64,000 nucleotides of DNA from Eutreptiella sp. 'Long Island Sound 2002' (GCA_964036045.1 OZ038382.1:127844556-127908555), one strand, 5' to 3'. Positions 30,545 through 42,117 are shown, counted from the first letter of the stretch. The notes: generated by a model from the sequence alone, not told the origin. Translations and numbers: made by a program.

Positions 30545-32152
30545 AACTGGTGGCATAAATGGGAGTCCCCTCACGCACATGGCCGTCGACTGTGGTCGAT
30601 GATTAAACATAGGTTGTTTGGCTCACGGCTATATACTCACTGCATGAAAGTAGCCGCCGGATGTGCCCAATGTGCTGTCTCGACGCCCCCCAGCGCGAAG
30701 AAGCACGGCCATCTGAGGCCTCATCCTATTCCGGAGCGCCTCTTTAACAGAGTCACCAGTGATTTTTTCTTTCTCGGTGAACTCGATGACGAAGAGTGCC
30801 ATTGGACCAATAAAAAGGTCAATGGTGTGCTCCTTATTCAGTGCCGTCATTCCGGCTACATTCAAGTGTTGCCTTGCAACATTGAGTCGATGACTGGCAA
30901 GGCTGCCGCCAAATGGTGCGCGCAGACCTGGATGGGAGGTTGGGACGTCCCATCCGAGGTGGTTACGGACTCAGGCAAAGAGTACACCTCCGAATGGTGG
31001 AGGGAATTATGTGCTCGCCTTGGAATCCACCACCTGCGATGTGAAATCCACTCGCATCGAGCGCTGCCTGGTGAAAGAGCCGGCCGCTCAATTATAAATA
31101 TGCTTCGTAAGGAGCTCGCGAGTGAAAATTATTTCCATTGGATGGAAGTTCTCTTCGCATTGCTTCGCCGGTACCACAACACGCCTTTGTACCATGGCCT
31201 TTCTCCAAATGAAATTGTCTTTGGACGAAAGAAGTGTTGGTGGAACATGCCGTTGAATAATCCTCGCCCTTGTAAAGATGCTTCGTTGTTTTTGGACGAC
31301 GTCCAACGAGCAGATAAAACTGTCTCTAAATTAATCGATAAGCATCAAGCTGACTGGCTTTGGGTTCAGAATCAAGGCCGAAAAAACCCCCAAAATTTTG
31401 AAGTCGATGATCGAGTCTGGCTTCGAAAATCCGAAACCACCCTGGACGGAGATGATAAGCTTCTTCCCTTGTGGGAGGGGCCATTCGCTGTTACAGCGCG
31501 TCTTGGTGAGAACAGGTGGAGGATTCGTGTGGATGTCAGCAGGAAAATTGACGTTTCGGGCGATCGCCTCAAGAGAGAGATCCCCTCCCCCAAGGATCGG
31601 GTTAAACCCCTTTTTTGGACTTCGAAAATTTTGTCCGATCGGGTCATCGAAGGGGAAAAGTACGAACTCAAGAATATTTGAAAAGCAAGACGTGACGGAA
31701 AGGGCGAATGGGAATTTCTATGTGAGTGCAGGGGCTTTGATTCCAGTCACAACAACTGGAAACCAGCCCATTCTTTTGTCCATGGGTACACCAAGGGGTT
31801 CATCGACCTCCTCAAGAAGCACCCCGAAATTGGCGTACTCCTGACAGACTGTCTGTCGAAACCAGACAGACAAGTGGAGAGCGACGGAAAAAGACCTGTG
31901 GTGAATCGAGATCCAGCCTTTTACGGCCCTCAGCAGCCACATTCCAGGGCTGATCCGTCGATCCCCCCTCCTGCGGTCAGGCCAGCCCAGGAGCCAAATG
32001 AAGACCAAGCTTCAAGTTCGGCCGCTGATTTGCAGCGCCCAAGCCGTACGAGGGCCCGACCAGACAGGTTGGTGGTCACATGTATTCGTGCGTGGCCGAC
32101 TTCAGCCTCGCCCCAACCACATTCTGCTCAATCCACTGTTCATTCTTCCTGA
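30545..32152 (+). pseudogene. Element 1 integrase with chromodomain-like end
   Basis: This is the same frame as Pol, resuming after TGA 30542. The HHCC zinc module spans the stop region (NWWHKWESPHAHG, then CAQC). The core has SDFFFLGE, VVTDSGKEYTSEWW and LPGERAGRSIINMLRKE, giving a complete D, D, E set. A C-terminal barrel follows (DRVWLRKSE, LPLWEGPFAV). Near 31,640-31,800 a chromodomain-like stretch (EGEKYELKNI, stop, KARRDGKGEWEFLCECRGF, then NWKPAHSF) is broken by TGA at 31679. The frame then stays open through a Pro/Ser/Ala-rich tail to 32152. No frameshift is present. Confidence 0.75.
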
Positions 32153-33750
32153 TTTCGAACTGATGTGGATACCTGCAAATGTTTGATAATTTGACGTCAA
32201 TCAACTTTTCTTTGGTCTCCGTTCGGCAGACAAGGCGTAGATACGCTGCCGAAAGCCACGGAGTGTGCTGCCGTGTTCAGAAAAAACCAAACTCAGGCTT
32301 AATTCAGGCAGATTCGGGGTAATCTTGTCTCTGTTGGTCTGTGCATTTTTGGAATTTGGCTACTCGTGCAGATGGAAGCAAATGTACATAGTAAAAACAC
32401 CGGCCGGTGACATTCACCCCTACAGGCACCCCCTGTAGTACTGGCTGCACCAGTTGCGACGCCAGGAACTCAGATTTTACCTTCATTTCCCGTGATGCTG
32501 AAGTCAAAGTCCAGATTCAGATCCAGATTCCTTGAATTTACCTTGAATTCCTCAGGTTTGTCCATCATTCTGCCACTGTTGCACGAAACCCAGCCGTCAA
32601 TTGTTCAGACAACTTTCACATAGGAGCTCTAGGGACTTCTAACAGCAACCTCTGCAGTCCGTAAGCTTCGTTGTATTTTTGGCACACGCCAATGTGAGCT
32701 CAATCCGACCTGAAACTGTCGAAAATGGTGAATCCAAGTGTCTTGTGGGACTCCATCGAAAGATTGGCCTTGTCCAAGTCGATTGACACCACCGCCACTG
32801 TAAATTCGGTGTCTCTCAGTTATATACTGTCAGTAAAGCGCCTTCAGCGAACCTTCGGCGCGTTACATGCCAAGGATCCAGGGCCAGCATGTCCCATCAT
32901 GATGCATCATCACATGATGCACATTTTCATAGAATCTGTTAGATGCTCGCGAACCAACGTGCCGGAAAGCACAATTGAGCTGAATAAACGACAATATATA
33001 TTAACTTTAGTCTAAACGAAAGTGTTAGTAGTTTTAGTTCTAGACATTCCGCTTCATTTCACCTTCATCTTAGGGAATTTGCTGATTTTAAGACATTTTA
33101 GGTTGAGCTCCTTGTCATCTCCCCTCATTCCTCGAAGATCTGTTTAGATCTAAGTGCACAGAAAAACATCTCTACCTTCAATGGTTCACTTAGGGTCTGT
33201 AGACTACATTTGTATTTGTTTTCCCTCTCTGTGATTGTTTATTCTCCTTCATCTCTGGCCAATTTGATTTTCAATCTTGCTGAATCCTGTGATCATCCAC
33301 CAGATGCGCCAAATCTGAAGCACATGCTGCACTTTTCAGAACGAGAAAAGCGGGAGTAACACGATGTAGAGTTCGGCGAGGACACCGTAGCGTGCCCGCG
33401 ACAGCGAAACTGTGCCAGAGCGCTGAGATGTCACTCCATTTCTTGATCCCCCCACTCAATCCACCAATAATCTACCTCATTCTCAACCAATGCATGGTTT
33501 GGTATCGATTCTCGATACGTTTACATGCTTTTTAGCCCTTAACCTAATGTTTTACTGCACGGAAGACTGTTCGTCACTCCTCATTCTGTCTCATTTCAGG
33601 TTCATCCAGCCTGATTCAGTGCCAATTCAGCCCAAATCAGGTCAGATCAAGCAGATTTCGCCCCATGGAGGCTACATTTCTATTTTTTTTTCTGGGACTT
33701 ACCCGCACTACGTTCTTCGTTGACGTAGCGACACACCCCAGTGTGTTTTT
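32153..33750 (+). other. Element 1 3' untranslated region
   Basis: About 1.6 kb without recognisable coding, between the integrase tail and the polypurine tract. It is AT-richer than the coding part. I see no extra gene such as env. Confidence 0.6.
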
Positions 33751-33760
33751 GGAGGGGGAG
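33751..33760 (+). promoter_or_regulatory. Element 1 polypurine tract
   Basis: GGAGGGGGAG preceded by a T run lies directly before the right LTR, as required for plus-strand DNA priming. Confidence 0.85.
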
Positions 33761-34292
33761 TGTAAGTGCGGCTAGCCCCATCTGCTCAGATTTTCAGACA
33801 TTCTGTCCAGATTGGCTACATTTTGGTCATTTTCTCTGCTTCGGCGGAATCGTCGCCTCGCAGCTCAGTCTCAGGATCAGACCTATATATTTCTGATATG
33901 CCGGATCTGATTCCGCGGTCCATTCTCCGTAAGTCCGCCGCGTTCCGATCATTTGCCTGGAATCGCCATTTGCCGCTGACGCGCGCTCGCGGGCCAGATC
34001 GGCCAAATATTTTTCATAATCGGATTTATATAAATCTTTTCAGATAGTTTTGGACACTCAGATGTATTTAGAATAATCCGCATCAATTTTCTTCTTAGAC
34101 TGGGATTTTCTGCCGGATAACACTCAACATGGATCTTGCTTCCGTTGTTGCTGCTCTCGCCTCCGTTGGTGTTCGAGTCTCCGGTTCTACCCCCAATAGC
34201 AGCGTTCAGGTCGACTCCTCGCGTGCCTGCCCCACTGGTCTTGCCGGCCCCGAGCCCTCCGGCACCATCAACGACCCAGGGCAGCACTTTCA
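33761..34292 (+). repeat. Element 1 3' LTR, 532 bp
   Basis: It has the same length and ends (TGTAAG...TTTCA) as the left LTR, with three visible differences. The gag ATG is repeated at 34129, where it reads out into the flank for 85 codons. Confidence 0.9.
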
Positions 34293-34297
34293 CAGTG
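34293..34297. repeat. Target-site duplication CAGTG (right)
   Basis: Matches 23512-23516 and fixes the element 1 insertion point within the RNase H region of element 2. Confidence 0.9.
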
Positions 34298-35314
34298 TAG
34301 CTGTGCTTGAGAGTTCCGTCTCGGTTGAGACCTTCGGGCCCCCATTAGGAAATTGCCGAGTCGAACTCCTCCTATTCTGGTGCTAGCCATTGGAACAACG
34401 TTCCACCACCGCCAACATTGCTGGCGTCAGTCACCAGGATAATTCCCCCTTGTGCTCTAGGCACGCCCAAGCACTTAGCGTTGGCCAGCTTGTCTTTGAG
34501 CTCGTCAAACGCTTGTTGCTCTTTTGGGCCCCAGTGCCAAGTAGTACTCTTCTTGATCAGGTTTGTCAGCATGGCGCTGGTGTAAGTGAAGTTTTTGATA
34601 TGGCGGTGATAGAAGTTGCACGCCCCAATGAAACTGCGTACATCATGGAGTCCTTTCTGGGGGTCTTCATGTCGTACCTCAGCGTCCATCAGGGGTTCGG
34701 CCTTAGAGGCCGCTGGGGTCCACCACCCATAGCCAACGTCAAACCCCAGGTACTGCATGGTCTCCTGCATGAACTCACACTTCTCCAGCTTGAGTCGTTT
34801 GTTGTTCTCCTGGCAGACCGCAAAGAACTCACCCAAGAGGATTAGGTGATCCTCCTGGGTATTGGTCCGGAGGCATACATCGTCGATGTGCGCCTCCATC
34901 TGGGCCCCACGGGATATGAGTTCTTGCACCTTCGGTCTTCGTCGTAGGATGGACAAGATCTTGTTCATCAGCTTTTTTTGCACTGAACGGCGCCTTTTGT
35001 GGCTGGCCAGGCCAGATCTTGTTCATCAGCTCTTGGAAAACAGCGGGCGCGTTGGCCACGCCAAACGGCATCACCTTCCACTTGAACACCCTCCCCTGAG
35101 AGGTGAAGAAGGCTAGTAGCTCCTGAGCGTTGGGCGTCAGGTCCACCTGCCAGAATCCGCTCCTCTTGTCCATCTTGGTCTTGTAGCGACAGAAGGCTAT
35201 CTTCTCAAGTGTAGACTCCATATTAGGAATGGATCCTGAGTGGTTCAGCGCTTTCTTGTTCAGCTCTCCGTAGTCCACTACCAGCCGTTTGGCTGTAGAC
35301 CCAGGTTTAGCCAC
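34298..35314 (-). pseudogene. Element 2 reverse transcriptase (minus-strand copy)
   Basis: Two minus-strand frames together give an RT. 34829-35314 has KRLVVDYGELNKKALNHSG, KMDKRSGFWQVDLTP and VMPFGVANAPAVFQ. 34372-34983 has AHIDDVCL, a thumb (QYLGFDVGYGW), the connection SFIGACNFYHRHI and the start of RNase H (LVTDASNVGGGGTLF). The catalytic box is HIDD, not YxDD, in both copies of this element. The frames are separated by a 58-bp insertion at 34,974-35,031 comprising a short A-tailed insert and an 18-bp duplication. The gene is cut at 34,297 by element 1. Confidence 0.8.
34956..35031 (-). mobile_element. 40-bp A-tailed micro-insert with 18-bp duplication
   Basis: AGATCTTGTTCATCAGCT occurs at 34956-34973 and 35014-35031, but only once in the plus-strand copy. 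Between them are 40 bp that, on the minus strand, end in a short A run. A long target duplication plus A tail is the signature of LINE-machinery retroposition. Confidence 0.6.
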
Positions 35315-37301
35315 CAGGAGACAGGGGCTGCAGTGTTGGGGATAGTCCCCGTCCCTATACTCCAGGACTAGGCCAGCGTCGATACTCTCTTGTATCTATC
35401 GCTCAATCTCGTCGGCCTGCTCTTTAGGAGTGGGATAGGGTCTCCTCCGGATCTGATGGCCCGCGAACTCGGGTTTCAGCTTGAGGTCCATCTGTACCAG
35501 CTTGTCACATGAGGCTCGGGGTGGTACTTCCCCGAACACCTCCAGATAGGTCCTTAAAACCTTCTGTACCCGCGGGTCCAATAGCTTGATCTTGTCCTCC
35601 ATGTCCTCGTCGGAGTGTAGGTTGCTTGCCCCCTGAGTAATAGACGTCGGGAGGTGATCCTCCACCGACTCTTCGCCCTTGGTAGTATCCTTCAACCCTT
35701 GGTAGGCATAAAGTAGGTCTCGTTCAACCATCTCCGGTGGACAATGGCAACATAGGCACGCTCGAGGGGGTTCACATACACATTCCTCCGAGAGGTCGTC
35801 CTCCTCTGGGGTCCTCACATGGGCAGCCCACACGCTCTTCATGAGCTTAAGATCTACCTCCTATTGCCAGGTGGTGATCTTCTGTTCGAGGTCTTCCTTC
35901 AATTGGGATAGATCTCCCATACGTCCTTGCTTCAGTGGCCATGAGCTGCGGGTAGGCTTAGCGTAGCATAGCTTTTTTGCCACCAACCTCCTCTTGGAGT
36001 CCACGTACTCTCTTAGCCTGGATGGGGGATCCAGCTCCTCGTCCACGGGGTCTTCCACCCTCATAGAGAGTAGGGGTTTCAGTGGGGCGATGTACTCGGC
36101 GTCCTCCACTTCCTCCACACATGTCTGCACGAAGAAGGCGTCATGCTCCGTTTCATCATCTGAGTGGATAGAGCTGGGGAGCTCGGATAGTCCACACTCA
36201 GAGACTCCATCGGGAACAGGTACTTGGCATGGAGAGTTGGGAGCATTGGTGTTAGCAACGACGTGTTCATCTCCCCCGGGTATAGTCTCAATAGCATCTT
36301 GAGGTCGTAGTCGATCTTTCAAGTTGCCCAGGGTAAGTCCATCGCTTTCTCATTGCATAGCCTGGACCAGAGTCGAGTCCAGGTCCTCCTAGGGAATGAA
36401 GATAAGACCTCCGTCCAACACGCTGAGCATACTTCCCCATCTGGGTTTCCTGATGGGCCTCTTACGCCCCAGAGGCACGTATATGGCCTCATGAGGTAAC
36501 CGAACAGAGCTGATAGTCAGTCTGTCCAGGAGGGTTCGCCAGTACTCGTTGCCCCCATGGGCTCCCCAATCGGGGGAACACAGGACCATACGGGAACGTT
36601 CCAGGGCCACCTTGGTCAAGAATCTCCAGTTCACTGAACCTGGGGTTCCCGTAGGCCATCTTGAAAGAGGGCCAGTAAAATTTGTCGCTGCAGTTTTTCC
36701 CCTTGCTGCAGTAAAGGTCCAAGACATGTTGCTTGTCGCTGGCGAACAACTCCACACTCAGGTCTTCTCTGGAGTAACCCAACTCCTTCAGACCTTGGTC
36801 TAGGACTTCCCCCAATAGTTGATAGTCCTCCGTTTTGGAGGCCGCCATCATGTTCGAGGGCTCCTCCTTCGATACCCTCAGGTAGCTCGAGGTGTGCTCC
36901 GACTGCTCCAGTGGCACGGAGTCTCTGCCGTTGCCGTGGTCCACGTAGAGGAGGTAGGGCGCTTGCAGCGTCAGGGATTGTATCTGGGAGTGCTGCACGA
37001 AGAAGTCAGTCCCCAATACAAAGTCGAAGGCCTCAGTGTCGATCACATAGAATCAATGGGCGATAGTTCGGGAGCCCATTGGTACCTCCACTTCACAGTC
37101 CCCGCAGCTGTGCACCACATGTCCATCCCCCATGCGTATAGCCGCGGTGCTCATGGTGTTTTTCAGGCTCCCACAAGGTAAAGTTTTCTTGGCCACTACA
37201 GATATGGTGGCTCCAGTATCCAACACCCCCAGGTATTCACGTCCCCCTAGTCGGATACGTACCCAGAACACCAGGTCCAGGACCCCACCGGAGCGTCCCC
37301 G
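35315..37301 (-). pseudogene. Element 2 protease, MTase-like and linker (minus-strand copy)
   Basis: Starting right after the TGA at 37302-37304, the frame has the aspartic protease core GVLDTGATISVVAK (37,053-37,271). An in-frame TGA follows where the plus copy has CGG, then VLGTDFFVQHSQ. Next is the methyltransferase-like segment (VELFASDKQHVLDLYCSKGK, then AYGNPRFSEL). A frameshift near 36,630 follows, then acidic linkers (35861-36322 and 35396-35842) leading to RT at IRRRPYPTPKEQADEIE. Several stops and frameshifts make this copy inactive, while the plus-strand copy preserves the frame. Confidence 0.75.
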
Positions 37302-38593
37302 TCAGAACTCAGCGGGACAGGTCACCTCAAACCCCTTGTTCCGCAATTTGCGGGCCATCCTCATGCAACGGCTTCTCTTCTTAGCGCTGCTGTCATCACC
37401 ACCTTCATGCTCACGTTTGGCCCCTTGTTCTTGCTGGCCCTGACTTTGGGAGCGTGTGGTAGGACCAGACAGCCCTCCAGAGGGCTCGGAGTCCCCCCCT
37501 GGATTAGGGTTGGGGCTGCCTCCGTTCTTGTCCGGGTTCTTGTTGTCCTTGTCTGGCTGGAGGTTAGCGCCTCCTCCTCGTCCACCTTGCCTCTTGTCTT
37601 GTCCTTTTCCACGTCCTTTCGACTTGCCCTTGCCGGAGTCGTTGCCGTTGCCCTTGTCAACGCCCTTGCTGAGCCTTTGCCAGGATCCTCGCCCTTCAGC
37701 TTCGACGACAGCCGCTGCTTGTGGTAGCACTCATCCTCGTAGTGCTTCCTCCTCCCACAGAAGGCACAGGTGATAGTACACCTGTAGTGAACCGGCATCT
37801 TAGCCTTGGCGCCGGTGTTGGTCTCCTGCTTCTTCCCTTGCACTACGAAGCAGTCTCGCTGCTCGCAGTTAGGGGCGTGCTGCAGGTGGCCATGCCCCTC
37901 TCTGGCGTCACACCAGAAGAGCTTCTTGACGTTGTCCATGATACGGGCGTGCTTGGGGGTAGTCCCCTGTCCAGGTCTAGGTCCTCTGTACCCTTTGCCA
38001 TGGCTTCCAGAGCCTCTTCCTCCAGGACGGTAGGCGTTCAGGTGCTGGTCGCTTTCTTTCTCCAGCGCCAGCTGCAAGAGTAGCACAGACAAATCCTCGT
38101 AGTTGAGGACTCTAGCCTTGCACTCTGCCGTTGACCGGCACTCGTCCCACAGCTCCCGAGGGAGCTGAGCCACCAGCCAGAAAAGCAGGTCGTCGCTGCT
38201 GTAGGAACCGGGCGTGAATCATCCAGCCGCGTGATCCAGGTCAGCCAGTAGCTCAGAGACCCTGGCAGGTTTTTGGTTTTTGGGCAGCACGGCCAGGTTC
38301 TGGATCTCGGCCCTGATGGAGGGGTCGGTTTGGTAGGTAGGGTACTGCCTCTCCTAGGCAACCAACACGTCGGCAAAGGTGGCGGACTTAGTCACGATCT
38401 GCTTGAACTCCTTCTCCAGGTACTTGGTCTTGCAGCACTGCAGGAGCAGATCACACTTGACTCGCCCACTAGCATGCGCTTGGCCGGTCATTCGGAGGAA
38501 CCGGCCAAAATTTTCAGCAAACTTGCTGAGATCCTAGCCTGTGGACTCAGACAGGTTCACCACGATCTTCAAGGTGGCAATGGCCTCAGCCTC
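37302..38593 (-). pseudogene. Element 2 Gag capsid and zinc knuckle (minus-strand copy)
   Basis: The minus-strand sequence matches the Gag at 60028-61290. It keeps the zinc knuckle CAFCGRRKHYEDEC (C-x2-C-x4-H-x4-C) and the Lys/Gly-rich tail (GKGKSKGRGKGQDKRQGG). At least three in-frame stops have arisen, including AAG-to-TAG and CGA-to-TGA relative to the other copy, plus a frameshift near 37,680. The 3' end (EVTCPAEF, then TGA CGG) is identical in arrangement to the plus copy. Confidence 0.8.
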
Positions 38594-39763
38594 CTAAGAC
38601 CTGCGTCCCTCAGGGCGCCTGGTCTTCCTCTTCTTCTTCTTCTTCCGCCAACTCAAGTTCTCGGGGTCCTCAGGGTCTTCGTCCTCCGAGGGCGAAGCAG
38701 AAGTCATGGACGGCGGCTCATTGTCAGAGGGGTCTCCGCCTAGGTCACTAGAGCCATAGGGCTCCACGTCAACCATTGCCCTTAGGGCTGTCAGCCCCAA
38801 CCGGTCCAGCTCGGCTCTCGTGGAATTCGGGACGTGGCTGTAGGGAGGCTGGGCCGTTCTTGGTATGAAAGGGCTTCTTGGTATCACAGCAGGAGTCGGC
38901 ATCGGTCGGCTCCTCAGGCTCCCCAGGGTGTTTGTCAACCCTGCCACCAGGTGGTTGGCCTGTACTCGGTGGGGTGAAACTCCCACGATGGTAAGGGACG
39001 CTTGGGGTGGAATCAGGGGCTCCAGTTTAGCCCGAATCTCTTGAGTGAGATCACCAACAATTTTAGAGGTGGCTCCTCGGAGTGCCTCGTTGATCTCCGA
39101 CCGCGTCAGGGACCTGTTGGAGGATCTCCCCGATCCTCTACTCCTGCTCCCGCATGACTCAGGGCCTCTCCTCAGCCCACTCAGGGTTGCATACCCAGGA
39201 ACATCCACATAGACTCCAGTAGCATGTAAAGAATGGTGATAGTCTGCCGCGTACCAGTGCGGCGCAGAACTAGAGGCCACTGGCTCACCGGCGGTAGTTG
39301 CCTTTGGAAACGCAGTGGTAGATGGGTCCACACCATAGGCAGCGTAGGTAGGCATACCAGTAAAGCCTGTGCCCTCAGCCATAGGCAGGGTGGTTATGGG
39401 TGTGGATGTTGCAGCGGCTGGGTCTGGAGTTGGGAGTGTGGTGGTTGTAGGAGAGGGTGATGCGTAGAGGCCAGAGGCGCTTGGCGTGCCCTCGAAGGTC
39501 GACTCACTCGTTGGGTCGTGCTCATGGTCTACTCCTTCGTCTGCCATGCTTTCTCCTGCATTGTTCTCTCTCTCCCGCTTTCTCTTCACAGGGTCCGTGT
39601 CCACCTCCTCGACTGAGAGGGCCCGGAAGGCCGCCTGAAGTCCCTCCAGCGAGTCATCAACCACGTCCACTGGCCCATGTAAGGGCAGGAAAGGTATAGC
39701 GCTAGGTCCAGGTCCAGGTTCACCAGGTGGTGGCATTGCTGGTGCCTCAGGCGCCATCCTCAC
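38594..39763 (-). pseudogene. Element 2 Gag N-terminal region (minus-strand copy)
   Basis: The 389-residue frame is Pro/Ser/Thr-rich with basic and acidic patches (VKRKRERENN, SEDEDPEDPE) and a Lys/Arg run near its end. It matches 58810-59973. The ATG used by the plus copy is CTG here, so the first ATG is 11 codons downstream. The stop at 38594 is CAG-to-TAG relative to the plus copy, so the frame originally ran into the capsid region. I recognise no domain; by position it is Gag. Confidence 0.65.
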
Positions 39764-39883
39764 GTCGGTGTCCTCCTTCTTCGTGTCCAGATTCGCCCTT
39801 CTTGCTTATGACAGTACTCGGTGCACTGGATGTACGGCACGGGGTTGCTGCCGGTACGCAGAGACTGTCTGCCTCTGCTACCA
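39764..39883 (-). other. Element 2 leader and primer binding site
   Basis: On the minus strand TGGTAGCAGAGGCAG (39869-39883) directly follows the LTR. It is the same methionine-tRNA-like site as in element 1. About 105 bp of leader precede the Gag frame. Confidence 0.65.
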
Positions 39884-40674
39884 GAAAGTTTTATAGTGTT
39901 TTCAGCACTGTGTTTCTGTTTTGCCTCTCCTGCTGCTTGCTGCTGTTGTAGGGTTCCTTCTGCTTGTTTTTGATGAGGAAATCCTTTTATTGTTGAGATA
40001 CAACGAATCCAGGATAACCCAAGCCAGATATAAGCAAGTAGAAGATAAACAGGATCAAAGCACGAAGGGCTGCAGTCACAAAGAGTTAGATAAAGACAAC
40101 TATCAACAACAGACCACAGCAATTTACATACATTGCAACTCAGGATGAAATATTTTACATGTTTGAGAAAAGCTGATTGAAGAACTGCCCCATGGGCTCT
40201 CACTCTTTCATAGTGCCATCTTGAGATGTGCACTCCTTGTTTTTGAGTCCCATAGGTGCTGAGGTGGCATGGCTTGTGGCGCTGAGGTCACTGCCATGTC
40301 ACATGGGATATTTCTACTTAGCTAGGCTGACTGGGTATTGAATCCAGGACCTCTCAAAAAGAGGTGCCCCAGCCCCCTAGGGTGCATACCACTAGGACAG
40401 CTAAATATTCATGAGAAAACATAGATAAATTCATAGGCTCTGCTTTCAGTATATCAGTGCCTCAGTCACCCAGGAAAAGATGTTTTAGTGCATATGACCT
40501 GGGGATTAAGGGGTCCACACCACATCCTGATTTAGCGTTCGGTTCCATGGGTCAAAATGTGTTATCACCCATTTTGGTTAGGCCAATACTAAGATAAAAA
40601 TGCAAGAGTGCTTAGAGCACCTCTAATACAACTAAGGTATACCCTAAAGCATTGGAAAAGGACTTTTTCTTACT
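39884..40674 (-). repeat. Element 2 5' LTR (minus-strand copy)
   Basis: This ~791-bp sequence is closely similar to 18354-19142. On the minus strand it starts AGTAAGAAAAAGTCC and ends CACTATAAAACTTTC, next to the primer binding site. The tRNA-like segment is at 40,326-40,403. The flank outside (CACCTGG) does not match the flank of the other LTR, so no target duplication is visible. Confidence 0.8.
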
Positions 40675-41400
40675 CACCTGGCCAACTCTATGGTATTGAC
40701 ACTTTTCAGTCTTCCCCTTAGTAAACAGGTGACAGGTATTCTTCGGTGAGCATCTTAGCCTCTGCGTGCGCAATATGCACCAAGTGCCAGATCCTGGCCA
40801 ATGGCATTTTTGGATTTTTACCCACTTTCACCCATTTCCGCCGCTTTTCAGACTTTTTTGCTCATCCCCACCATGGACTGGCACGTTGTGGTGTGGGCTT
40901 TTGAGTTGGGGTGACGGAGTCCCCGGTCTTTGGCTGACCACAGTCGAATGCCCTATGCGAGGCTGCATCATTGCTGATAACGATGCGTAGTTGTACCACA
41001 AGTCCAAAAAAGAGGTTGACCTGGATTCCCTCTTACAAGCCACTTTGCCCCCCGGTCCAGTTGAGGATGAGGTGGACACATATGAGGCATTCGCACTAGC
41101 TGGTAGGGTGAGTGAGCTTTCAAATGCGGCCACTCGGAAGCATTCTGATTTTGTATTTAGTTGGGAATTGAACAAAAAAGAGGCTATGTGCGTGTCTTGC
41201 CGCATTTTGCATGATGTCGTATGTGCGGGGAAGGGAGCTTGCATTTGTCTTTAGCTAGGGCAGTTTGGGCGACTCAAATTGAGGGGCATTTGGAAGGGCT
41301 GTGCCTTGGTGTTCTTTAAGGACTGCTCTAAAAGTAGCGCGCAGCTTGCGCGATCCGCGCGCGCATAGGGCGCGGGCAGTGCAAGGATTCTCCCCTAGGC
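40675..41400 (+). other. Transposon-family relic with short coding-like frame
   Basis: Its start (CAGGTGACAGGTATTCTT, then GAGCATC) matches 7785-7830. Its right part (41,255-41,395, with CTAAAAGTAGCGCGC) matches the right end of the GGGGG-terminal transposons. Between them a plus frame at 40,766-41,254, interrupted by one TAG at 40,988, has gene-like composition (KKEVDLDSLLQ, VEDEVDTYEAFALAG) but no domain I know. Confidence 0.4.
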
Positions 41401-42117
41401 CCATCCCCAGGGATGGGGTGGGGCATCACCGGCTAGTCCCCGAAGAAATGTGTGCTTACCCGTCATGCCTTTGGTCAAGACATGTTGCTTGCACACCTTG
41501 TAATTTTTGTGGCCCTTGGCAACCCGTGGAAGCAGAATAGTTAGAAGAACCGGAAAGCGAGAGCAAGGCAGTGATGAGTCACATGATTCACTGACGAGCC
41601 GGACAAATTATGCATGCATCTTCGAACAACTCGCCTTATTTTAATTCCACATTCTGGTTTTTCTGCATCTTGTTGTGTTATGTTGCTCTAGGGAGGAAGT
41701 TGGAGTGCTTGTGTGTGCAAGGTTCATATCTGCAGCAATGACAGGGTGTTTCAATGCTTTTTTGGTCAGTCTTTCATTGTGGCGGACCCAATGTTGGGAC
41801 AGTGTGCGTGTTCTTTGATGACCTCTCCTGCTCTCATCTCCTCCTTTCCGGATGTTCGACGTCATTCAGTCAATAAACCGCTGTCAAAAGACATTTTTTT
41901 GTCCAATTGTTCTTTCGTCAAACATGCCATCTTCAAGCTGGAGTGCCAAGGTACATTGCTGGCAAGGGAGCCAAGTGGCTGGAGAATATGAAAAAACCCC
42001 CCGCTTTGTACCAAAACCCCCCCGTCTCGTAGCAAAAAATCCTCCGTTTTGTGCTGAACTCGGCCCTTTTTGTACCAAAAACCCCCTTTTTATATACCAA
42101 AAAACCCCTTGTGACAG
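41401..42117. other. Unassigned DNA, possible exon
   Basis: The plus frame 41713-41991 has gene-like composition in part (SFPDVRRHSVNKPLSKDIF) and could be an exon ending at a GT near 41,951, but no homology is recognised. From ~41,990 a low-complexity C-rich repeat (TTTGTACCAAAA plus C run) begins. Confidence 0.3.

Noticed and set aside
18354-40674. A target-site duplication for the minus-strand element 2
   Set aside because: The outer flanks of the two LTRs (GAGGC side and CACCT side) do not match at any plausible LTR end, so none is claimed.
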